DNA of 64,000 nt from Fasciola hepatica (GCA_948099385.1 CANUEZ040000199.1:3978001-4042000); one strand, 5' to 3'; shown: positions 34,455-46,489, counted from the first letter of the stretch. Translations and numbers: made by a program. The notes: generated by a model not told the origin, from the sequence alone.

Positions 34455-35785
34455 AAACAGCAGACAGATTATCTGACACTTGTAGCAAAGCTAGTCAAAA
34501 CATTTGAAATCTGTTATTTGTTTCAGTGTGCTTCGACGGTATTTACTACAAAAATACGATAGTCGCATTCTGGACGGACGAAGCCGGTCTCTAACTCCCG
34601 TCGTCCGGCTGAACAGATCTCACATGTGCATCACGGCGTGACTGCATACTCAGCCCAACCACATATTTCCGTGTTCTGTTTTTCAGTTCTCTTGAATTCT
34701 TTTGCCGATTTTGTCATTCTATGTTGTCTTCATACCAGGACCATCACAGAACGAATGATTGTTATCCTTAATGTTATTGATTCGCTGCCACTATTAGTTA
34801 TGAACTAATATAGAGTCGTGCATCCTACTCGAAATGCACTACTTTTACTTATATGCAAAAAATAACGAAAAATGTTCACCTGATTCAAATTACTGTCATC
34901 ACATTATTAAGACGTCACAATGCCTTCGATAAGCTTCGTCTATTATTTACTGGCATCACATTCTGTTGTCAACTAATCCAACAAATGCTCATATCCCTCG
35001 GTCACAGAAGTTCGGCATTTTCGTTCACAATTTGGTTTTCCTCACATTAATTGTTTTAGTTCTATACCATATCTCAATCTACGAAGAAATAAGAAAATCT
35101 TTCGCCTTAGTTATTTTTGCTGCAAATTTACTGAAACATTGGCACCTTCAGTCAGCTGAACATTCCGTTTCCTTCAGTGTGTACAGGTAGAGTAGGAAGT
35201 TGCAAATTTCAAAGGACAGTCTCAATTTTTTCAACACACTGTAATTGTGATGCTGTGCATCCATATGGTTCTCGTACGGAGCAAGCACAACTAATACGCC
35301 GAAGCTATCCACATACTCTGACACTTGTTAGTAAAAAAAACTTAAGAAATCACCACAAACCACATAACTGAAGCAGCTAAAAAGGTGTACGTAGAAATTG
35401 AAGAAAGTCAGCACACTTGACTAACATTTTGGTGTAGTCTAACTGTTCTAGGCTCCATAACAACATTAACCGATGAGTGCATAGGTGACATATTCCTTCT
35501 AAGTAAACGGGATGTTGAACAAGATGAGGTGTGGCAAAGTCAGTGGTCCAGGTGATTGCCGCCAAGACATGTTGTGGGCGATGTTTACTTCGTCTTGCCT
35601 CTTTTAGGCATGATGAGAAATGTCTTGCGCCGAACCACGTGGAAGCTTAAACAATGTGCAAATCATTCGACTAAGTAATTATTAGATGGTGAAATACAAC
35701 TAAGTGATGGAAGAAAAAGTAAATCGGTCATTAACCTATTCATTGAAGTATAAACTAAACTTTGCAAAAGTAGTAATTTACTTGG
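34455..35785 (+). other. Block present only in the left arm
   Basis: About 1.33 kb including terminal exon 13. The right arm jumps from the equivalent of 34455 (near 56505) to the equivalent of 35790 (near 56495). Apart from exon 13 I see only short AT-rich frames. Confidence 0.8.
34527..34594 (+). pseudogene. Left exon 13, terminal exon
   Basis: Acceptor TTGTTTCAG, in phase with exon 12, encodes LCFDGIYYKNTIVAFW and a short tail ending in TAA (34592-34594). In a CTLD this would be the last strand pair (usually C....FIC). The matching DNA is missing from the right arm. Confidence 0.5.
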
Positions 35786-35789
35786 GATA

Positions 35790-37450
35790 GAAACAGAAGA
35801 ATAGAATGATACCCGCAGGACCTGTGTTTGAAAATAGTTAAGAAGTTATGACTATTACCACGTGGTAATTATTCGCGATTGTGATCGTTTCAGATAAATG
35901 AAGGGCATTAGATGGTGGGCTACAATCTACACCTAATATATTTGCAACCTCTTTCTTTTTATACAATTTTCCGCATCATTATCTTTCAAAGTACAAATAC
36001 TAACGAATCTACATTTCCCATAAAGTGCATAATAAATAGTGCATGACATGCAATGACATCAAAATGGGCACTCAGTTAATGAGGACAAAGATGATCGGGC
36101 CGTAAATTCTTATCTCAAAAGATGTTCAGTGCAATAACAGCCGTTGCACTCAGAAATAAAGAGCATTAGATTACTTGATATATATAATGAAACATTTCGT
36201 GGTATCTTTACTAACGCAGGCCTCATTCATGGTGATCATTTTTTGTCCTTCTCAAATCTTTCCCAGAGTTAACGTGCATTCGCGTCATAGATGCCATACG
36301 AGCACAATTTAGGATATTTTCACACAGTAAAAAATTTAACTCTGAGAGTGAAATAGGGGCAAATTATATTGGTATCCTTGGCAATGACTCATCTGAACTA
36401 TTGAATTATTTACACTTTATCGTGATTAGAATCCATGTGCTTGGAAAGAATATATCACCTATGAACTCCTCCTTTGAGATTAATATAGAGCATAGAGCTG
36501 TTAAGCTACACCAAATACTGGTCAGGTCTGATAGTTTATTTTATACCATCCAATTTTCACGGACACCTATCAAGCTGACTTTACGGTGTACTTTGCAGTG
36601 TTTTATTCATTTTGCCTACTAACAAATATTAAGTTCCGTTGTCCACACTGGACAGTTATTTACATTTTTGCATACACCTCATGGGAATCGGGCCGTGAAG
36701 CTGACTACTGCGATTTTACATAGCAGGCGAATCATTATGGAAGAATTGACAATTTACATGGGAGTGTGTGCAAGTGGTTTTATTCCCACACCAATTCACC
36801 TGTTGCGAAGTGGAAAATTTTATGACGTTATGTGCACTGACGATGTCACCTCGACTAGTGAGGAAACAATTGCGATATAAACACCAAACTCAGCGGTCAG
36901 AAAATCATAGCAAAATCATTGTTGTTAGCCTGCTGAGAAATGTGCCGTTTTCTCCAACTGGTAAAAGAGCTCTATCGAAGGCTTTACATCCTGTTCAGGA
37001 AAGCCACTTTCATCGTTCGAAGAGTTGTGTCCGTCGTGATAGAGGACAGATATCTTCCATCGACGACAGAATCCCATTCAGAGTGGACATGAAATATTTT
37101 CCTAGTCGTTGTCGTTCATTGTGCCTCGTCTCCCTATGTGGGGTCAAATCGGTCCCCTTTAGTCTACATATGAGCTCCCGATCACTCCAGTATTGATCGA
37201 TAATCCACCCAACTGAAATTCGTCGATTCTCGATCGATGCGCACGTTCATTTGTCGTGCGATTAAGATGAGCACTGATTCACTTCCCTGTAGGGAATGTT
37301 GTTCCCACAATCCGATTGTTTATCTGCAACACCCATCAGTTCAGTCAGCCGCACTTGATTTACGTTGACCACTCATTGTTGACTGGATTTTATTTGATGC
37401 CGATGAAGGACAGTACATGATGACAAATTACATCCACAACCAGTGCAGAA
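35790..37450. other. Shared arm sequence without gene
   Basis: Matches 56440-54800 in inverted orientation. A plus-strand frame at 36768-37196 (142 codons) and its partner in the right arm do not share one intact frame. A piece around 36825-36900 recurs twice in the right arm (55360-55440 and about 53495-53575), so it is a small dispersed repeat unit, possibly linked to the Bel/Pao element. Confidence 0.5.
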
Positions 37451-37533
37451 GGCCGGTTGACACAGGACTCTGGACCTGAGCTCATATTCCAGAAATGTAG
37501 AACCACTTTCGATGAGCGTTCGTACATACATTC

Positions 37534-37582
37534 AAATACACATACGCATACGCCTACGCATACACATACACACGAACAGTCG
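37534..37582 (+). repeat. (CATACN)n-type microsatellite
   Basis: Imperfect CATACR/CACACR units. The right arm carries the complementary TGTATG/TGTGTG tract, longer, at 54636-54736. Confidence 0.9.
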
Positions 37583-37781
37583 CATACATACATAACGAGT
37601 GGGGTGACTAAACCAGTACGGATACTGGCGCTATTTGGATGTGGTTTTCAACATGGATGCACATCATGTGACCGGTTTGATTTCTGTAGTATGTACACTG
37701 CAAGTCACTCACGTGTTGTAAGAATATCAGTCAACGTGTAAAGCCCTGGTAAGATAGGCATCGACAGACGGCCTAGCCTCG

Positions 37782-38318
37782 TTAGCAGACAGCACATCTG
37801 CACCTGCCCACAATGCTTTCAATGTTTGGGAAGAAACCACAAGTTGTGAGAATGCCGATCAGATAGCCGATGTAATCAATGCTGTTGTAAGGCTCACCAT
37901 CAAGGACTGTTACATTAGGACTCGAATTTGCTGAACGGTTCGTGTTGTGTCCCAAATAAGGTAAGCAGAAGGAAGGCACACATGAGCGGATGAATGTGTA
38001 TACAGTAGCAACGTACGGCAAGCACAAGCGCAAGCGAACCAGTAGACCCACAAGCACGTAGGCAAGCATGTGAGTCAACGATGTATGCAGGTGAAAGCGT
38101 AGGGCGAGTGAATAATCGGGTTGCACCACACGAGGTCGCTCGACAAGTAGCACGATCTCATTGCTCAGTGCTGTTTGGGACGAACTAGGACTAACGTCAA
38201 CTGTGTACGTGTGTGTACGACTGCGAAGTGTGTGATCACGGATGCAAGATATTTGGGTCAAGTGTTTACGGTGTGCGTTTGCATGCTCGAATGTCTGTCT
38301 GAGCACATGACCGTTCAT
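37782..38318 (-). CDS. 178-codon ORF, antisense to Bel/Pao leader
   Basis: The longest open frame of the window, with a hydrophobic segment (LAYVLVGLLVRLRLCLPYV). It ends at the same stop as its partner in the right arm (53978-54457). In a 50-codon sample the two copies differ at about 24 bases, of which about 16 change the residue. That is what neutral drift gives, so I doubt it is a protein under selection. It lies opposite to the flanking Bel/Pao remnant. Confidence 0.2.
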   Translation of the reverse strand: MNGHVLRQTFEHANAHRKHLTQISCIRDHTLRSRTHTYTVDVSPSSSQTALSNEIVLLVERPRVVQPDYSLALRFHLHTSLTHMLAYVLVGLLVRLRLCLPYVATVYTFIRSCVPSFCLPYLGHNTNRSANSSPNVTVLDGEPYNSIDYIGYLIGILTTCGFFPNIESIVGRCRCAVC

Positions 38319-39580
38319 TCCGAGAACAACATTTCACATTTCGTGTCTCATACCGGCCTGTACAAGTGGATCGAATGGGAAATAACAGGCTATGCATTTA
38401 TGGCCAGCGGTTCGGACACCACTTTCCTCTGCAGCAGCTGATGGAACAACAAGGAAATCTGTGCTGATAATACTGGTCTGCCACGTGCGTGAAGCCCACT
38501 GGATACTCGAACAAAACTCGAAGATGGTAAACAACCGTTCGCCATCCGAACGGCTCTCGAGTGGATTCTACTTGGTACCCACGGGCCCGGAAATGATGAA
38601 CGAACAACTATGAGCTGCAAATCTTCGAACACACTTCCTCAGAGAACGAGATCTCATTTTAGTATAATCTAATGTAATACAGAGAACTTGGAGCCGGAAT
38701 ATACTACACTCGTTCTGGATAGGCAACTCGACGTCTTGTACCACCCAAAGTGGTACCTGCCAAACCACTCCGTGTCCAGTCCGAAAACACCCAGTAAGCT
38801 GCTTGTTATGTTCGATTGTGCAGCATCCAGGGAAATAGGTCTCTTAGCGATACATTATACCAGTGACCAGATGCCACTCGCTACCTAGTTTCAGTACTTC
38901 AAAGCTTTCGAATGGAATGGAGGTGTCACATTAGCCGTTGAGGGAGTGTTTATGCAAGTGCAAGTGCACCCGGAAGGCAGCAGCGCTGTGCGCTTTCTTT
39001 GGTGGCTCACGGACGACATAAATTCCAAACCAGTAGATCATCCAAGGACCACGTAGTGTGTGGGGCAACTTACTTCCTCTTCTGTGCCAACTTTGCTCTC
39101 CGTCAAGCAGCCGATCAGTTTGGAGAACAATACAAAGAACTGTATCGCCATGCGTGTAGCAGCAAATTTCGCGGTAACGACAATCTGATCTGGTTGCCGA
39201 GTGTGAAGACCGCATTCAGCTTCGGAAAGCAAATCCAAAAGATGCTAGCCCGGACAGGTTCCCATATCCACAAGTGTATAGGCAACTCTCTGGATGTGCT
39301 GGAGAAAATTTCTCGGTCCAACAGGCCCATGAACCATATAGAGTTCCACAAACATGAAAGAGCATCAGAACACATTGGATATTCATTACGGTTCCATATG
39401 CAATCTGTTCTGCTTTTGCCACATCATTCCGGAACGATCATTTACCAGGAGAGATGGCCTACCGGGCAGTTTCATCGTTCTACAACCCATTACGGTTTAT
39501 GTCCTGTTTAGGCCTCACACAAAAGGTCCCTCTGCATTGTGTGGAAGGCCTTCATAAGTTCCAATGTTCGATCAGTGATT
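38175..39580 (+). mobile_element. Bel/Pao retrotransposon pol fragment (left arm)
   Basis: Protease-type motif GYAFMASGSDTTFL (38.39 kb), then FAIRTALEWILLGTHGPG, as in the protease-RT linker. The RT reads LYHPKWYLPNHSVSSPK and SKLLVMFDCAAS (38.7-38.84 kb), FLWWLTDDINSKPVDH (39.0 kb) and CANFALRQAADQFGEQYKEL (39.1 kb). After that come MAYRAVSSFYN and LRFMSCLGL, as in the segment after the Pao RT. Frames change several times, and the part with the second catalytic Asp box is missing. Dead LTR-element remnant; LTRs not identified. The protease aspartate position reads Ala. Confidence 0.85.
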
Positions 39581-41065
39581 AGGAAATCGACCGAATTGAA
39601 TTATTTGGTCCATCTTCAGGAGTATAATCAACTGGGTGTCATTTTCCTATCAGAAATCTGTCTCCACGCTGATACTGATGGCGAAATCATCACACTAGTT
39701 GATTTTAACTCCTTTTGCATCGACTGCCCGCTACTGTACCGCAAACGTGGAGGAGGCTTCGTTATTTTTATAAATTAACGATTGTTTAGTAGGAGGAAAA
39801 GAATTTTTCAAGTATTCTTCATCTCACATCAGTGCCTCTGTGCTAGAGTGCAAAACCAAATACCTAAGTCGTCACTCGTCTTTAATCCTTGTTACCATGT
39901 ACATCTCCCCAACATGTCATCTCCCCGAGCTTGATGAGTGTTCTGATAGTCTCTCTACAAAACTACTGAACATTTTTGACTCTCCCTTATGTGTTGCCCG
40001 TGGCGATTTTACTAGGTTCAGTGTGAGCTTCCTTATATCCGTTGACCTGGTGAACTTTTAAACCTTCTCCATCAAACCTGACACCGTGCTAGATCTTTGT
40101 CTTGGTAATATTCCGGACTTGTTTCATATTGCCTGTCCTCCTCAAATTGGCAGTTTTTAGCATGAGATTTTAAATGTTTTTTCAATGATTTATTCTAAGA
40201 GTAGACCCACCCATTTCACTCAAAGCCGTGACCGCAATATATGCAGTTGTCAGTGTGACCCAGAACGCCTCACGCGAATCAGGTATATGTTTGACGATCC
40301 TGATCTAAGGATATTTTCTGAGTCCGACCACTCGTTGTTTTGTAAACATATAACTGGTTACCTTAAGGTCTGCTTCAATATTTGCTGCCCCATGGAAACA
40401 TTGTACATTCGACCCGAATGTTGCTCATCCCCTCATCCGAAACGATTAAGTCGTATGGAGGAGCACACTTTCAAGACCAGAGACCACTGTGAAGTGACCT
40501 CTATTACAAGCCATCAGAACTAAGCTTCACAGACTGAAAGCTTTGTGCGTCTAATCGTTAACCACCAGCAGCAATTGCAGAGTGACATGGAAGAAGATCA
40601 TGTGCCTAAGCAGTGACAATCCTTGTTGTGGGTCTCCTTTAGTAGATGTTGATGAACTCAATCGTCGTTTCACTGCTCCCTCATACCTACCGGTCATCTC
40701 AAACCACGATGCTGGTTTGTCCGTTTTCCTTGATATTCACGTCGTTCCCTTGTCCCAACATTTTCCGTTACACTATAACCCCAATACCATTCACACAAGA
40801 CGTTCTCTAGGGCGATATTCTCTCACCGCTTTCGTTTGCCGCTAATATATATCCCATACCCGTTTACGACAACTGTCTCCTCATTGAATACGTCGGTTAT
40901 GTGGTTTTTGGAATGTTCAAATCTAAGCGCTCCACATTTTCCCTCCTGCAAGGAAGAGTAAATGAGCTCGTCAACTGGTCTCCAGATGGAAATCTAAGGA
41001 TGAATTCCACAAAATGTTCTGACATTCTATTCGGTATCCGTATAACCCTTCAATACTCCAACGTG
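39540..41065 (+). mobile_element. CR1/Jockey-like non-LTR fragment (left arm)
   Basis: Endonuclease part: NVRSVIRKSTELNYLVHLQE, SEICLHADTDGEIITL, LLYRKRGGGFVIFIN, LILVTMYISPTCHLPELDE. Then linker IRYMFDDPDLRIFSESDHSL, MEEHTFKTRDH, and DELNRRFTAPSYLPVIS (40.66 kb). It jumps to late RT (VNELVNWSPDGNLRMNSTKC, 40.95-41.03 kb), so the catalytic RT centre is deleted. The arm homology ends inside this element at about 40715. Confidence 0.88.
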
Positions 41066-41099
41066 ATGTGATTTCGTACCGAATACACTATATGTAGAT

Positions 41100-42195
41100 T
41101 CAGCCGGCTGCAGCTGTTCGAAGAAGAATGATAAGAGTAGCCGGGTGCCTTTTACTTGTTATAAAACAGTAATAGCAAACAGGTTTGAAACATGGGCTGA
41201 TAGTGCTAGGGACGCGTTTGGTAGATGATCCACATCAGCAACCATGTCAAAGATAGCCAGTTTCAGTTCAGCAAAAGCGAAACGGGCATTCTCAAGAAAT
41301 TTCAATGATCTGGTTTTACTGCGTGGTGATTCTGTGAGAGTTTGCATCAATTGGGAACATTAAGGGATGAGACGGTATTTGGAGTTGATTAGACCATCGA
41401 ATCACTGGAGAGTTTTGAAAGAAGTTTCGAGATATCGGAGAATTGCCTGTACTTTATTTCATGAAAGGAGAGAATGTCGCGTGACGAAGAAAAGTTATAC
41501 TTTCTTTCCCAAAGGAACACCTATCAGCGTTGACAGTTGCCCCATTTTGAAACAAACGTTATAAATTGTTCGTCGATAAACAGTGTGATCTTCAGAGGCT
41601 GTGCTAGCGACTAAGATATCGTCCATCTAAGTGCAAACCCTGTGTGACATTTGCAGACTGGGTCTATGAATAGCTGGATCAAATGACGTACGAAGGTACT
41701 AAAATAAGCTAAACGGTGTAGTAACGGCTGTCCTTGATTGTATGCACGAACAAATCTATGTAGCTTAAAATCGTGCAATCTTTTTAACTTGTTTTGAGGT
41801 CTCGGCTATGTGGATTTGAGCAGCTATCGGACGGGCACTATTATTCAGTGAGCGGTAATCACCACAAGGCCACCAATTATCAGTTGACGGTTTAAATACC
41901 GTGTTTATTATTTGAAAGTGGTCTAATGGTACCGAGATCCAGCATGTGCTGATAAGAGTCTTTGGTCCACTCCGGAGTCAAATCATTCTGAGAGATTGTG
42001 CAATAAAGTGCTTATGTCATTTTCGCCACTCTTCTTAGTGGTGGACTGACCTGACCTGTGTGATTTATGAGAAAGGAGTTTCTCTGAATCCGCCATCTGA
42101 TCAGTGGGCCACGAACTTCCGTGTTGATGGATCAGTTTGTGTGTAGGACCGCATGGGTTTGTGGACACAGCATCATCATGGAGTATTTCCACCCT
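41100..42195 (-). mobile_element. Gypsy (CsRn1-like) pol fragment
   Basis: Minus strand, with stops and frame changes. An N-terminal piece around 42.0-42.1 kb is followed by NGATVNADRCSFGKEKV, NKVQAILRYLE, then SFKTLQ and CSQLMQTLTE. The RT/RNase H junction then reads ARFAFAELKLAIFDM, HLPNASLALSAHVSNLFAI. This order and wording are typical of Gypsy elements of flukes (CsRn1 group). The catalytic YIDD box is not readable. Lies in the spacer of the inverted duplication. Confidence 0.85.
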
Positions 42196-42715
42196 ATCTG
42201 ATCCGACCCTAATGTCCGTGAGTGCTTCAATCTTGTCAAAGCTCAGTTTTTGCTACTGGAATAACTGTCAATAGCCAAAAAGTTACATATCATTCTCATC
42301 TTTGCGAAAAAGTCTGTGGAGCGTACTTGTGACCGCCTGATCAATGACACCACTGTTTACCAATTATAGCCGATACGGTTGTATTACAAATGGGCACACA
42401 AGTGTGCTGAAGTGCACACTACTCCACTAAGCAGCCGAAATTCAGTTAACCACCATGGTTCAAAACGAAAATTACAGGGTATGGCACCATGGATTGTAGG
42501 ATTAAGAACACAATTGTCCGATAATGGTTACCATCACGAATTTGAATTGCGTCATCCGAATGAACAAACAAGTGTACAAAGATGACTTAGAATAGTTACA
42601 ATTCCTCAGCTGACCCCTCTGTGGGAAATATCCATTCACAATCCTGGTGCACAAGTTAGATTATTGTGTACGAAATCTATGCCAGTTGGTGATTCTTATC
42701 GATCGCAATTTACAG

Positions 42716-42839
42716 TATGATAGGGCCGTTCGAATGCAAATTGGGTGAAAAGCGTGTTAGAATTCCCGCATATATTCTGGTATCCGCTGCATTATTGTCT
42801 GAAAGTCTGGAGATCCCCGACAAAATGCAGATTTGCCAC
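42716..42839 (+). CDS. Candidate exon in spacer
   Basis: Acceptor AATTTACAG and consensus donor GTGAGT enclose 124 nt open in one frame. It encodes PFECKLGEKRVRIPAYILVS then SESLEIPDKMQICH. Just upstream (42.6 kb) an open stretch WEISIHNPGAQVRLLC behind ATTCCTCAG may be the preceding exon. Extracellular-looking; the family is not recognised. Confidence 0.45.
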
Positions 42840-43456
42840 GTGAGTAGATTGGTGATATCAAATGTGTTAATTGATAAAACTGCACTGATCAAGTAGTAGA
42901 ACAACTTGATACTACCGTCATATGTAGTTGTGCTACGAAATAGTGGCACTATGACATGGGAAGGAGTAAATTGTCGAATTAAAAAATACAGCGGTGAAAA
43001 CCCTGTCAGGCTTCCACGGTGAGGTCATATATATCCACGTATTCAGTGGTTAGTGAGAGGGAAGGATACGGGGTTGTGTCTAGTCAAATGATGCTCCCAC
43101 ATTCGCTCACCTTATTGACTTACTTCATATCACTACACGTGATATTCCCTGATTTTCCGTTATGGCGATTCGTCTGGTTTTCTAATTAGGTTACAGTTAA
43201 GAAGCTGAAAGCAAAACGACTGGGTACAAGATGCCTGGTTTATGGTTGTTTGAACTGAATCTTATTGAGAGAATACTCTCGCGTTTAGCAGGACAATGTG
43301 AATATTCAATAATAAACCGTAATAAGGTCAGCATTGTTTACCTAGGTTGCGAATGAAATACTGCTAAGCACATACTTCAGCAGATTTGACGGAATAACCA
43401 TATACAGATAAGTTATGAAATGTGAAATGACTCGCGTGCTCCATGCTTCTTGCCAG

Positions 43457-43601
43457 GTGACCCGAAAAATATGACCGGTGGATTCACGATAATTGGATAT
43501 GTCTCAGTAGATTACCAGCCAAAATGCCCTCAAGAGATGTCCATTACATTCTGCATTCCATTAGTGGTAAAATATTACCACTGCGAAGCGAAAATTGGCA
43601 G
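43457..43601 (+). CDS. Candidate exon in spacer
   Basis: Acceptor CTTGCCAG and donor GTAAAG bound 145 nt open in one frame: GDPKNMTGGFTIIGYVSVDY, QPKCPQEMSITFCIPLVV, YYHCEAKIG. Three cysteines and an NMT site suggest a secreted or surface domain. Phase does not join directly to the exon ending at 42839, so at least one exon would lie between. Confidence 0.45.
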
Positions 43602-43680
43602 GTAAAGTTGTCACTAATCGTCCTTTCAAGGATAAACCCGGTGGATTAATTTGGTTGACACTATGTAATGTAATCGTGCA

Positions 43681-43741
<61 letters not shown>

Positions 43742-43754
43742 TTACTACTATTGT
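43681..43754 (+). repeat. (ACT)n microsatellite
   Basis: About 24 ACT/CTA units with one ATT interruption near the end. It creates a meaningless poly-Leu open frame (43595-43783). Confidence 0.98.
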
Positions 43755-44199
43755 CTTTAACGGTAGTTGAAATGGAAATTTGAGCCTCGCGGCCGTTATT
43801 TCTCAGGCATGCAACTTGCCTTCCATGACATCATGTTTCAATATTTCATTGGCATACTATTGGAACTTTTTTCTACGCACTGGTATTATTTGAAATAAAA
43901 TTGAACAAAATCTACTATCCTACGAAACTGTCCGTTTATGTTCAACTTCCACCATATTTGCGCACTGGGTGGCAAAATCGCCTAATAATAGACCATATGT
44001 TCATCATCGTCATCATCGTACAGCGTTAAACAAAAGGGCAAGCCCCACTGACCACTTCCTCTCTCATTTTATTGCACATAGAAGTAGAAAGTATAAATAT
44101 ACAAGATGGACAGGGAGTGGACCTACTGGAATAGAGAATGGAAACAAAGTCCCAGTGGCCATTGCATGGAATACACATTATAACTGTATAATTACGCAT

Positions 44200-44825
44200 T
44201 GATCAATCATTCCGATTCAACCGAAACTGACAACACGGTCGTCACTGTTTACGGCTAGCTGTTGTATCCTTCAGAGTATCCAGCCAACCGGTTGAGGGAT
44301 CTTTTGGTCTTCAACCTCCTAAGTTTGCTGTACGTTTTCTCAATCCCCGTTGCCAGTTCATCTTTTGACCTCCACACGGCTTCTTCCTCTCCCCAGAATG
44401 AATGAAAAACAGGTCCCAGTTTGGTAGGCGTGTGTATGCCATACGTAACACGTGTCCTAACCAACGAAATCATCTAAGCTGGATACGCTGTGATAGAAGG
44501 CTCTCTGAATTAGTACCCAATACTCAATTTCTGAACTCAGTATTGCTAACTCAGTCATTAAACCCAATTTTAACGATACTACGCAGATATTGGTGGTCGA
44601 AAACCTCCAGATAGCAAACGTCTTCCGCGCGCAGACCTCATGTTCCGTAACTATGCAACGAAACTTGGCGCATCGTGACATTGTATACACGAACTTTCAA
44701 CTTCAGCGAAATATCAGTCGCCGTCATAAGTACTTCAGTCCAGCGTATGCCACTCGAGTTTTAGTGACTACTACTCCACACATGTTTATTCGTATAAAGC
44801 TTACACACTTCATTGTAAGTACAAT
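44200..44825 (-). mobile_element. RTE-like 3' fragment
   Basis: Minus strand: TRVAYAGLKYL (44.77 kb), RVYNVTMRQVSLHSYGT, LRAEDVCYLEVFDHQYLRSI (44.6 kb), then WLGHVLRMAYTRLP (44.47 kb), KPCGGQKMNWQRGLRK, and RPKDPSTGWLDTLKDTTA (44.28 kb). This is the post-catalytic C-terminal part of a trematode RTE RT through to its end. The 5' part is absent. Confidence 0.88.
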
Positions 44826-44879
44826 CCAAAGAAGGATGGACAAAGAGCAGGCCGCAGGCGGTGCTTGATATGGCGTGAA

Positions 44880-45135
44880 ATGGCCCAGAAGAGTTGAAGT
44901 GGACCGCCGCGAAGGACGCTCTGGTTGCAGGACTCGACACACTGATCGACCGTCAGGACGCTATTTGACGGTTCAAGGCAGTCCAGCTGGGGGCTAGTGA
45001 GGAACCGCTGGTGCACACTGTCGCGATCCGCTCACTCTTGGGTCGTGCATTACCGACGCTGGATAAGGCTTCACGGGCAGACCTGTTGTCGGACTTCTCG
45101 ATCAAGTTCAACGTAAGACCATCCGGCTGATCGAC
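44880..45135 (+). mobile_element. Gypsy gag fragment
   Basis: Plus strand: VELKWTAAKDALVAGLDT, IDRQDAI, RFKAVQLGASEEPLVHTV, IRSLLGRALPTLDKASRADL, LSDFSIKF. The pattern RFKAVQLG...LGRALPTLD..SR.DLL.DF is the gag motif of fluke Gypsy elements of the CsRn1 type. One stop interrupts it. It lies opposite in orientation to the pol fragment at 41.1-42.2 kb, so they are separate insertions or one was inverted. Confidence 0.75.
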
Positions 45136-45139
45136 AATC

Positions 45140-46480
45140 CTTCTTTAACCTCGAACCTGATATCACTAGCCCATCGTCGGACTGTTGCTTCGCTGTCCTT
45201 CTTCTATTTTCGATTTTGTTCTTCTGAGATCGTTTTCACAGTTCCTCTTCCCAAATCGTTTTTCCAATCTCATGTACACAGGCAAGTAATCATCCCTATC
45301 AAGTTCCTGCCACTAGATACCATACTTCTATCTTCCAGTCTTCTTTCTTTCTCCGAATCCACCCACTTACAACCCCTCTCCTCAAACCAGGATCAATAAA
45401 TTGGTTCTAACTTGAATGTTCCCCCACAACCCACTTTCACAGTATGTCTTTTGACTATAGGCTGCACCCCTTATGCTATAATTTACCTTCAGTGTAATAA
45501 AAAGTACTCATTTATCTACAGGTGTTCTAGTTTAACGCATGGGATAATGAACAACCTCAAATTCTTTGGATTTATTGGTCACATTGGCACTGCAACGAAA
45601 TATTTCAGAATAGCTGGATTTGTTTAGATTCAGGTAGTTCAAACTGATGTCAGTGGTCAGCCACAAAGCAGCTGTAAAGCGGAATGTGCAAACCTTTGTT
45701 GCCGTGTGCTCGTCTCCAGTGTCAGTTGTAATACAACATCATACTCATAGGAAGTTTAAAAAATTCATGCCTACAATTCATTTATAGATATCCGCTAATT
45801 CCTAGCAGTTCTTTATTTCCAAACAGTAATTTCGGGATTTCGCGTGCCATAGATTCTAAACGGTAACATTGCATGAAACATGCTTTTTTATTTTGTTAAA
45901 TTAATACGAGACAAAATATACTTTTTCTGGAAAGGGGCGGTGGCCAGTGATAGGCTGCCAATTGAGGAAGTGAATGACGGCGGCGGAAATCGGGCCCGGG
46001 TCGTGAGTGTTCAAAGTTCAAGGTGATGACCACGTGGTGGTCTTTGCTGACCACGAGTATTTCTATGGACACGTTCACATCAGTGCAGATAGTTTATGAT
46101 TTTATTTAATTAGCAAATTCTTTCTCATGCAACAACAACGACCAGTGCACCGTTTCGAATTGTGAAAACAGTGCACCACTGTTTCTTATCGTTATCAGTG
46201 CACATACACTGAGCCCTAACAGGTTCAGTTCAGTTCAGTGTGCACAGAGCTGGTAATAGCCACGGCCAATCGAGCGTCCAGAATTCCTTCGATGGTATGC
46301 ACACCAGTTATGCACCCACCACTGCCGAGTGTATTTCATCGAATCCCCACAAAAAATGAGCGGGAAACGGAAATCCTCATTGCACATCAACTGCAAGAGA
46401 TATTATGCATCGTGAGCGTTCACTGCGACAGTATGCAATGAGCGAAAGCGTCCATTACAACATACTACAGAAGGCCATAG
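45140..46480. other. No recognisable gene
   Basis: The first part (pyrimidine-rich, 45.2-45.4 kb) may be decayed 3' sequence of the Gypsy element. The rest shows only short frames. A small perfect hairpin-like CCACGTGGTGG lies near 46032. Confidence 0.4.
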
Positions 46481-46489
46481 TGCTACCCG

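Larger units (their letters stand above)
27139..34594 (+). pseudogene. Left copy of duplicated extracellular-protein gene
   Basis: About ten exons are recognisable with splice sites shared with the right copy. The predicted product would be a large secreted or surface protein: beta-sandwich exons, an F5/8C-like pair and a CTLD-like end. I do not recognise the family. Lesions here: TAA 27397-27399, TAG 28881-28883, absence of three exons after 29425, a 14-nt frameshifting deletion near 31141-31160, and TAA 34089-34091. The right copy is open at the three stops. It retains the final exon that the right copy lacks. Expression of fragments cannot be excluded. Confidence 0.75.
26948..40715 (+). 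repeat. Left arm of a giant inverted duplication
   Basis: Matches the reverse complement of 51535-64000 in the same internal order. Pairings checked by reading: 26948 with 64000, 28777-29008 with 62191-61950, 31009 with 59599, 33749-33946 with 57194-56997, 34054-34317 with 56889-56626, 36758 with 55496, 37782 with 54457, 39563 with 52677, and about 40710 with 51535. Coordinate sums step between about 89540 and 92560, which marks indels of 0.3-1.45 kb. Similarity is roughly 80-88% where I compared it. The match runs into the right window edge, so the outer limit is unknown; the Penelope-like element starts just outside on this side. Confidence 0.97.

Noticed and set aside
37457..37741. Thr/His-repeat open frame
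   Set aside because: Produced by the CATACN-type microsatellite; its partner in the right arm keeps a similar frame only because the repeat is periodic.
43595..43783. Poly-leucine open frame
   Set aside because: Direct translation of the (ACT)n microsatellite.
46238..46441. Plus-strand open frame of 67 codons
   Set aside because: No splice sites, domain or similarity to neighbouring exons; length within chance.
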